NCBI GenBank assembly: GCA_015066635.1
Contig: SVOA01000003.1
Coordinates: 62,001-126,000, forward strand
DNA: 64,000 nt
From: Oscillospiraceae bacterium
GTDB taxonomy: Bacteria > Bacillota > Clostridia > Oscillospirales > Acutalibacteraceae
Direction of reading: 5' to 3'
Notes under the pieces: generated by a model
Databases searched by the model: none
Seen by the model: the letters and a program-made list of their open reading frames with translations, nothing else
What the model was told of the DNA's origin: nothing
Shown: positions 61,051 through 64,000 of the stretch, one piece after another
Position numbering within the stretch: the stretch's first letter is position 1
How the letters are laid out: each line of letters starts with the position of its first letter
Made by a program: the position numbers and the translations under genes

Positions 61051-61918
61051 CGGTTAATTCCTCTTCTTTTTCGTAAACCTGATATTTATCCCAGATATTC
61101 TCGAGTTTATTGAAGTTATTGTAAACCTCGTCCTTTTTGCTCAGAGTAACGCTGACTATCAGCGCATTGATAAGACTCAGCGGAGCGACAAGCGAATCTA
61201 CAACGCTCGCCATATTACTGCGCGCCGCAAGCAAATAGTCCGAATAAGGCGCCATGGGAGAATCTTCGGTATCGGTTATGGAAATAACGGTGGCGTTTCT
61301 GTCGTGAATAAAATTCAGCGCGTTGACCGTCTGTCTTGAATATCTCGGGAAACTGATAGCTATGCAGACATCTCCCTCGCCTATTCTGAACATCTGTTCA
61401 AAAAGTTCGGAAGCGCTCGAGGTATCGACAAGAACTACACCGTCAAAGACAAGATTAAGATAAAATGACAGAAAAGAAGCCAGAGCCGCGGAAGAACGCA
61501 CGCCTAAAATATAAATTTTCTTTGCGTTGTTAATGGCGTTAACCGCATTTTTGAAATCATCCTTTGAGGTCATTTCGGCGGTTTCCCTTATAAGCTCTAT
61601 ATCCTTGGTAAGAACGCTTCTGATAACGTCATTATCGCCTATAAGATTCTCGGAAACCTCCATACGCTGAACTGCCGTCAGCTTTGACTTAATCATCTGC
61701 TGAAGCTCCTTCTGAAGCTCGGGATAGCCTTTAAAGCCGAGTTCACACGCAAAGCGAACAACGGTCGATTCGCTGACACCGACGTTTTTGCCAAGAGTCG
61801 CCGCGGTCATAAACGCCGCCTTGTCATAATTCTGCAGTATGTAAGCCGAGATTTTTTTATGTCCCTTTGAAAGCTTTACCGTATTGTTTTCAAGTTTTGA
61901 TAAAAGATTGTTTTTCAA
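61043..61918 (-). CDS. RpiR/MurR-family transcriptional regulator
   Basis: A 291-residue regulator: N-terminal HTH (about 1-77, LGKNVGVSESTVVRFACELGFKGYPELQKEL) and a C-terminal SIS sugar-phosphate-binding domain (about 125-250, KKIYILGVRSSAALASFLSFYL and VCIAISFPRYSRQTVNALNF). Family members sense phosphosugars such as N-acetylmuramate-6-phosphate. It starts at TTG, about 9 bases after AAGGA. It has its own promoter, overlapped by an 18-base perfect inverted repeat that may be its own operator. It heads the train leading to cmk-plsC-ispH/S1. Confidence 0.9.
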   Translation of the reverse strand: MKNNLLSKLENNTVKLSKGHKKISAYILQNYDKAAFMTAATLGKNVGVSESTVVRFACELGFKGYPELQKELQQMIKSKLTAVQRMEVSENLIGDNDVIRSVLTKDIELIRETAEMTSKDDFKNAVNAINNAKKIYILGVRSSAALASFLSFYLNLVFDGVVLVDTSSASELFEQMFRIGEGDVCIAISFPRYSRQTVNALNFIHDRNATVISITDTEDSPMAPYSDYLLAARSNMASVVDSLVAPLSLINALIVSVTLSKKDEVYNNFNKLENIWDKYQVYEKEEELTDE

Positions 61919-61949
61919 AAAATCAAGTCCTTAAAATCAGTTTTCAACT

Positions 61950-61978
61950 ATTATATGCCAAAATGAATTTTTTTGCAA
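61950..61978 (-). promoter_or_regulatory. sigma-A promoter of rpiR
   Basis: Minus-strand TTGCAA and TATAAT with a 17-base spacer, 32 bases before the TTG start. Confidence 0.75.
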
Positions 61979-61990
61979 GAAATCTTGCAA
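61973..61990. promoter_or_regulatory. perfect inverted repeat overlapping the rpiR -35 box
   Basis: TTGCAAGA-AA-TCTTGCAA, eight-base arms with two bases between them. The -35 hexamer is one end of the repeat. It is not followed by a T run on the strand needed for a tmcAL terminator, so an operator, probably for RpiR itself, is the better reading. Confidence 0.55.
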
Positions 61991-61996
61991 AATTTA

Positions 61997-63172
61997 TTAT
62001 TCTTTTATAATTTTAAAGCTTTCTTCCGTACCGCTCGGTCTCGGGTTTTTGAGTATAATCGAGTGGATATCGGACGCCTTTGCCTCAAGAGAAAAAACTC
62101 TGTCGGCGCCAGCGCTGCCGATTTTTTCAAAATCTCTGTACGAAACGGCAACGGGCAGTCCCGACGCGCTTACAAGACTTCTGTAAACGTTTATTTTATC
62201 CTGTTTAAAGCCGAGCACCCTGACATAAGGCGCAGGAATTTTTATATCGTCATTTGTAATTCCGAAATAACTGCAAAGCACGGCACGTCTTATTCTTGAG
62301 TGAGTATATCGTTTGGTTTTAAGTATTTCAAAGAGTTCGGTGGCGTTAAGAGCAGAGCCCGCATATTTAATAACCCTGTTAAACAGTTCCTCTGTCATAT
62401 ATGCGGTTTTGCGGAAGTACTCCTCTTTTCTTTTGCGTAGCTCCGACATCAGAAGCAGAGAATACTTCTCATAATCGCAGTACTCTCCCGACGAAACGGC
62501 AGATGAAAGAATTTCATTTACGTTTGCAGGCACAAAAGCGGAAAAGCCGTTATTCTCCGTAATCATTTTTCTGATATTTGAAGCCGAAGTAAAGCCGTCC
62601 TTCATTTCGTCTGTATCGTGCGCGGCATTTTTCCTCTTAACGGGTATTATCTTAACATCGGGGTAATTTTTAATAACTGCCTTTGTATAGGCAACGGCAA
62701 GTATGTTATTCGGTAAGCTCAAATCAAAGTTAATTCCGAAGTCAGAAAAAGCCTTTTGACGCGCGGCAGGGAAGCTTTCGTTCTGACAAAGGTATTTTTC
62801 AACCCTCTCGCAGAACTCAGGCGAACCGAGCGTTACGGCGGCATTTATAATCGCGTCTCTGTTTCCGTCCTCTACCCCGAAAGCAATACTGTCGCAGCCG
62901 AATTCGCATAGAATTCTCACAGCATTTTCCGCAAAGCACTCCGTACTTCCCACAGCGTAGAGAAACGGGAGTTCAAGCACTGCGTCTATACCGCCCGCAA
63001 GAGCCGTGCGTGTTTTGGTCTGCTTTGTAAAAAGCGATGGCTCTGCTCTCTGAACAAAGTTTCCGCTCATAACGCAGACTACGGTATCCCCGTCTTTTCT
63101 GACGGAGTCTATAAGGTATTTATGCCCGTTGTGAAACGGGTTAAATTCGCTGACTATACCTATAACGCTCAT
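61997..63172 (-). CDS. tmcAL: tRNA(Met) cytidine acetate ligase TmcAL (YlbM)
   Basis: Uses ATP and acetate to form N4-acetylcytidine at the wobble position of elongator tRNA-Met. The 391-residue protein starts MSVIGIVSEFNPFHNGHKYLI, with the nucleotidyltransferase HxGH motif in FHNGH. It continues with VMSGNFVQRAEPSLF and ELPFLYAVGSTECFAENAV. The track ORF extends 21 codons upstream into the glycosylase gene; the ATG after GGGAGC is chosen. It follows the glycosylase by one base. Acetate dependence is interesting beside the divergent acetate kinase gene. Confidence 0.92.
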   Translation of the reverse strand: MSVIGIVSEFNPFHNGHKYLIDSVRKDGDTVVCVMSGNFVQRAEPSLFTKQTKTRTALAGGIDAVLELPFLYAVGSTECFAENAVRILCEFGCDSIAFGVEDGNRDAIINAAVTLGSPEFCERVEKYLCQNESFPAARQKAFSDFGINFDLSLPNNILAVAYTKAVIKNYPDVKIIPVKRKNAAHDTDEMKDGFTSASNIRKMITENNGFSAFVPANVNEILSSAVSSGEYCDYEKYSLLLMSELRKRKEEYFRKTAYMTEELFNRVIKYAGSALNATELFEILKTKRYTHSRIRRAVLCSYFGITNDDIKIPAPYVRVLGFKQDKINVYRSLVSASGLPVAVSYRDFEKIGSAGADRVFSLEAKASDIHSIILKNPRPSGTEESFKIIKE

Positions 63173-63173
63173 T

Positions 63174-63665
63174 TTATAGCTCCCTTCCCGTGATTTTCCA
63201 CTCAGCTGCAAGTTCTTCAAAGGAATATGCGGCATTTGCGGGACTTGTTGAGGGTAAAACGGTTATCTCTCTGCCTGTTTTTTCAAGGCAGTACTTATTA
63301 TACAGATTCCCCGCAAGCCTGCCGTTTGCAAAAACACGCGAAACCGAACTGTTATCGAGAATAATGCCAATATCGTTTGCCGTAACATTCCGTACGGAAG
63401 CGTCCGAGGAGTTTTCAATTTCACAGCTTTTTATAACGTCCCACAGCGCAATTTTATTATTTAAAAGAAATTTCTTTTTATCTTCAATACTTAAGGGCGT
63501 ATCTTCGCCGCAAATCTCCGCCATAACGCGCCAGAAACGGTTTCTCGGGTGTCCGTAATAAAAACCCTGTTCCCTTGACTTAACCGAAGGAAACGAGCCT
63601 AAAATCAGTATTTTACTGTCGCCCGAAAAGACGGGTTCAAAATTATGCACAAGCATTTCTCTCAT
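63174..63665 (-). CDS. DNA-deoxyinosine glycosylase (uracil-DNA glycosylase superfamily, family 6)
   Basis: Base-excision repair enzyme expected to remove hypoxanthine from DNA. The 163-residue protein shows the UDG-fold entrance motif ILILGSFPSVKSREQGFYYGHPRNRFWRVM (about 18-47), ALWDVIKSCE and the C-terminal VLPSTSPANAAYSFEELAAEW. The GSFPSxxSR and STSPAN motifs define the HDG family. The ATG giving MREMLVHNFEPVF is used; its ribosome site (GAGAG) is weak and a second ATG three codons on is possible. The gene pair with tmcAL shares a promoter. Confidence 0.88.
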   Translation of the reverse strand: MREMLVHNFEPVFSGDSKILILGSFPSVKSREQGFYYGHPRNRFWRVMAEICGEDTPLSIEDKKKFLLNNKIALWDVIKSCEIENSSDASVRNVTANDIGIILDNSSVSRVFANGRLAGNLYNKYCLEKTGREITVLPSTSPANAAYSFEELAAEWKITGREL

Positions 63666-63703
63666 TTTATTTTTACTCTCAATTAACAATTCAATAATAT
63701 ATC

Positions 63704-63732
63704 TTGAAAAATCTCTTTGTTAAGTATATAAT
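63704..63732 (+). promoter_or_regulatory. sigma-A promoter of ackA
   Basis: TTGAAA and TATAAT with a 17-base spacer, 44 bases before the ackA ATG. Its -10 box overlaps the -10 box of the divergent promoter. Confidence 0.75.
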
Positions 63733-63751
63733 ATTAGCGTTAAAAATTCAA
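63723..63751 (-). promoter_or_regulatory. sigma-A promoter of the glycosylase-tmcAL unit
   Basis: Minus-strand TTGAAT and TATACT with a 17-base spacer. It overlaps the ackA promoter by ten bases. Confidence 0.65.
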
Positions 63752-63776
63752 TAAGCAAACTTAACAGGAGGGAATT

Positions 63777-64000
63777 ATGAAAATTCTTGTTATCAATGCG
63801 GGCAGCTCCTCGCTCAAATATCAGCTTTTTGATATGGAGAATGAAGCAGTTCTCGCAAAAGGTATCTGCGAGCAGATAGGAAACGACAACTCAAAGTTTA
63901 CTCACAAGGTACCTGCAGACGAAAATAAAAACATCAAGGAACATATCGCCATTGAGAATCACGGCGATGCAATTCAGCTTGTACTCGATACTCTTGTAAG
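63777..64000 (+). CDS. ackA: acetate kinase, N-terminal part (cut by window edge)
   Basis: Not in the ORF track because it runs off the window. The translation starts [21 protein letters not shown], the canonical acetate kinase N-terminus with the phosphate-binding NAGSSSLK, and continues [17 protein letters not shown] and [13 protein letters not shown]. Acetate kinase makes ATP from acetyl phosphate, the energy-yielding end of fermentation to acetate. AACAGGAGGGAATT precedes the ATG and fixes the start. About 74 codons are visible of the usual 400. Confidence 0.96.
   Translation, partial: MKILVINAGSSSLKYQLFDMENEAVLAKGICEQIGNDNSKFTHKVPADENKNIKEHIAIENHGDAIQLVLDTLV

Noticed and set aside
61973-61990. 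The TTGCAAGA repeat as terminator of tmcAL
   Set aside because: The minus-strand hairpin is followed by an A run rather than a T run and it overlaps a good -35 box.

Overview
The window reads as a chromosomal segment of a low-GC, spore-forming anaerobe of the class Clostridia, most like the gut Oscillospiraceae/Ruminococcaceae. This is inferred from an alpha/beta small acid-soluble spore protein, a fused IspH-ribosomal protein S1 gene, HprK beside a ROK glucokinase, ECF vitamin transport, an acetate kinase start, strong AGGAGG-type ribosome sites, AT-rich intergenic DNA and several plant-glycan hydrolases. No rRNA, CRISPR array, insertion sequence, prophage or recognisable defence system was seen. 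I did not find a convincing undescribed multi-gene system; the region is mainly housekeeping DNA with some unusual proteins, promoters and one broken gene.

Layout. 0-2.2 kb: hprK-glcK-murB (minus). 2.3-11 kb: GH51 arabinofuranosidase, SASP, membrane parvulin, pgk-tpiA, and a GH2 enzyme with a WYL regulator. 11-15.3 kb: tRNA-Leu(TAG), a small membrane protein and a giant two-module phosphoesterase. 15.4-21 kb: xpt followed by a BMP-type ABC importer, a probable purine or nucleoside salvage operon. 21.3-25.1 kb: GH36 alpha-galactosidase, tRNA-Leu(CAA) and a GPH-type sugar symporter with an unusual external insert. 25.3-28.5 kb: histidine phosphatase, Gfo/Idh oxidoreductase, dCMP deaminase, trmB, tRNA-Gly(TCC).

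28.6-41.9 kb is one long, tightly packed minus-strand gene train: ruvC-ruvA-ruvB-glmM-methyltransferase-ecfA1-ecfA2-ecfT-truA-propeller protein-cvpA-pgsA-clpE-bioY. A good promoter precedes ruvC and a bidirectional terminator follows bioY. It mixes DNA repair, wall precursor synthesis, vitamin uptake, tRNA modification, lipid synthesis and protein quality control. 42-49.5 kb: yceD-rpmF-der, pgi with a small P-loop protein, a D,D-carboxypeptidase and ligA. 49.5-55.4 kb: a frameshifted GH27 alpha-galactosidase, mtaB and the proline genes proB-proA-proC. 55.5-63.7 kb: a second long train, udg-tmcAL, then rpiR-yhiN-methyltransferase-cmk-plsC-ispH/rpsA. 63.8-64 kb: the start of ackA.

How it fits together. 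Arabinofuranosidase, GH2, GH36 and GH27 enzymes release sugars. The GPH symporter and glucokinase feed glycolysis (pgi, tpiA, pgk), and acetate kinase takes ATP from the end product. HprK links glycolytic state to catabolite repression. Start codons were moved from the ORF track where a Shine-Dalgarno site and family alignment argued for it (hprK, tpiA, GH2, ruvB, der, proC, mtaB, ispH/rpsA and others). Domain and family calls come from reading motifs by eye; no database search was run.
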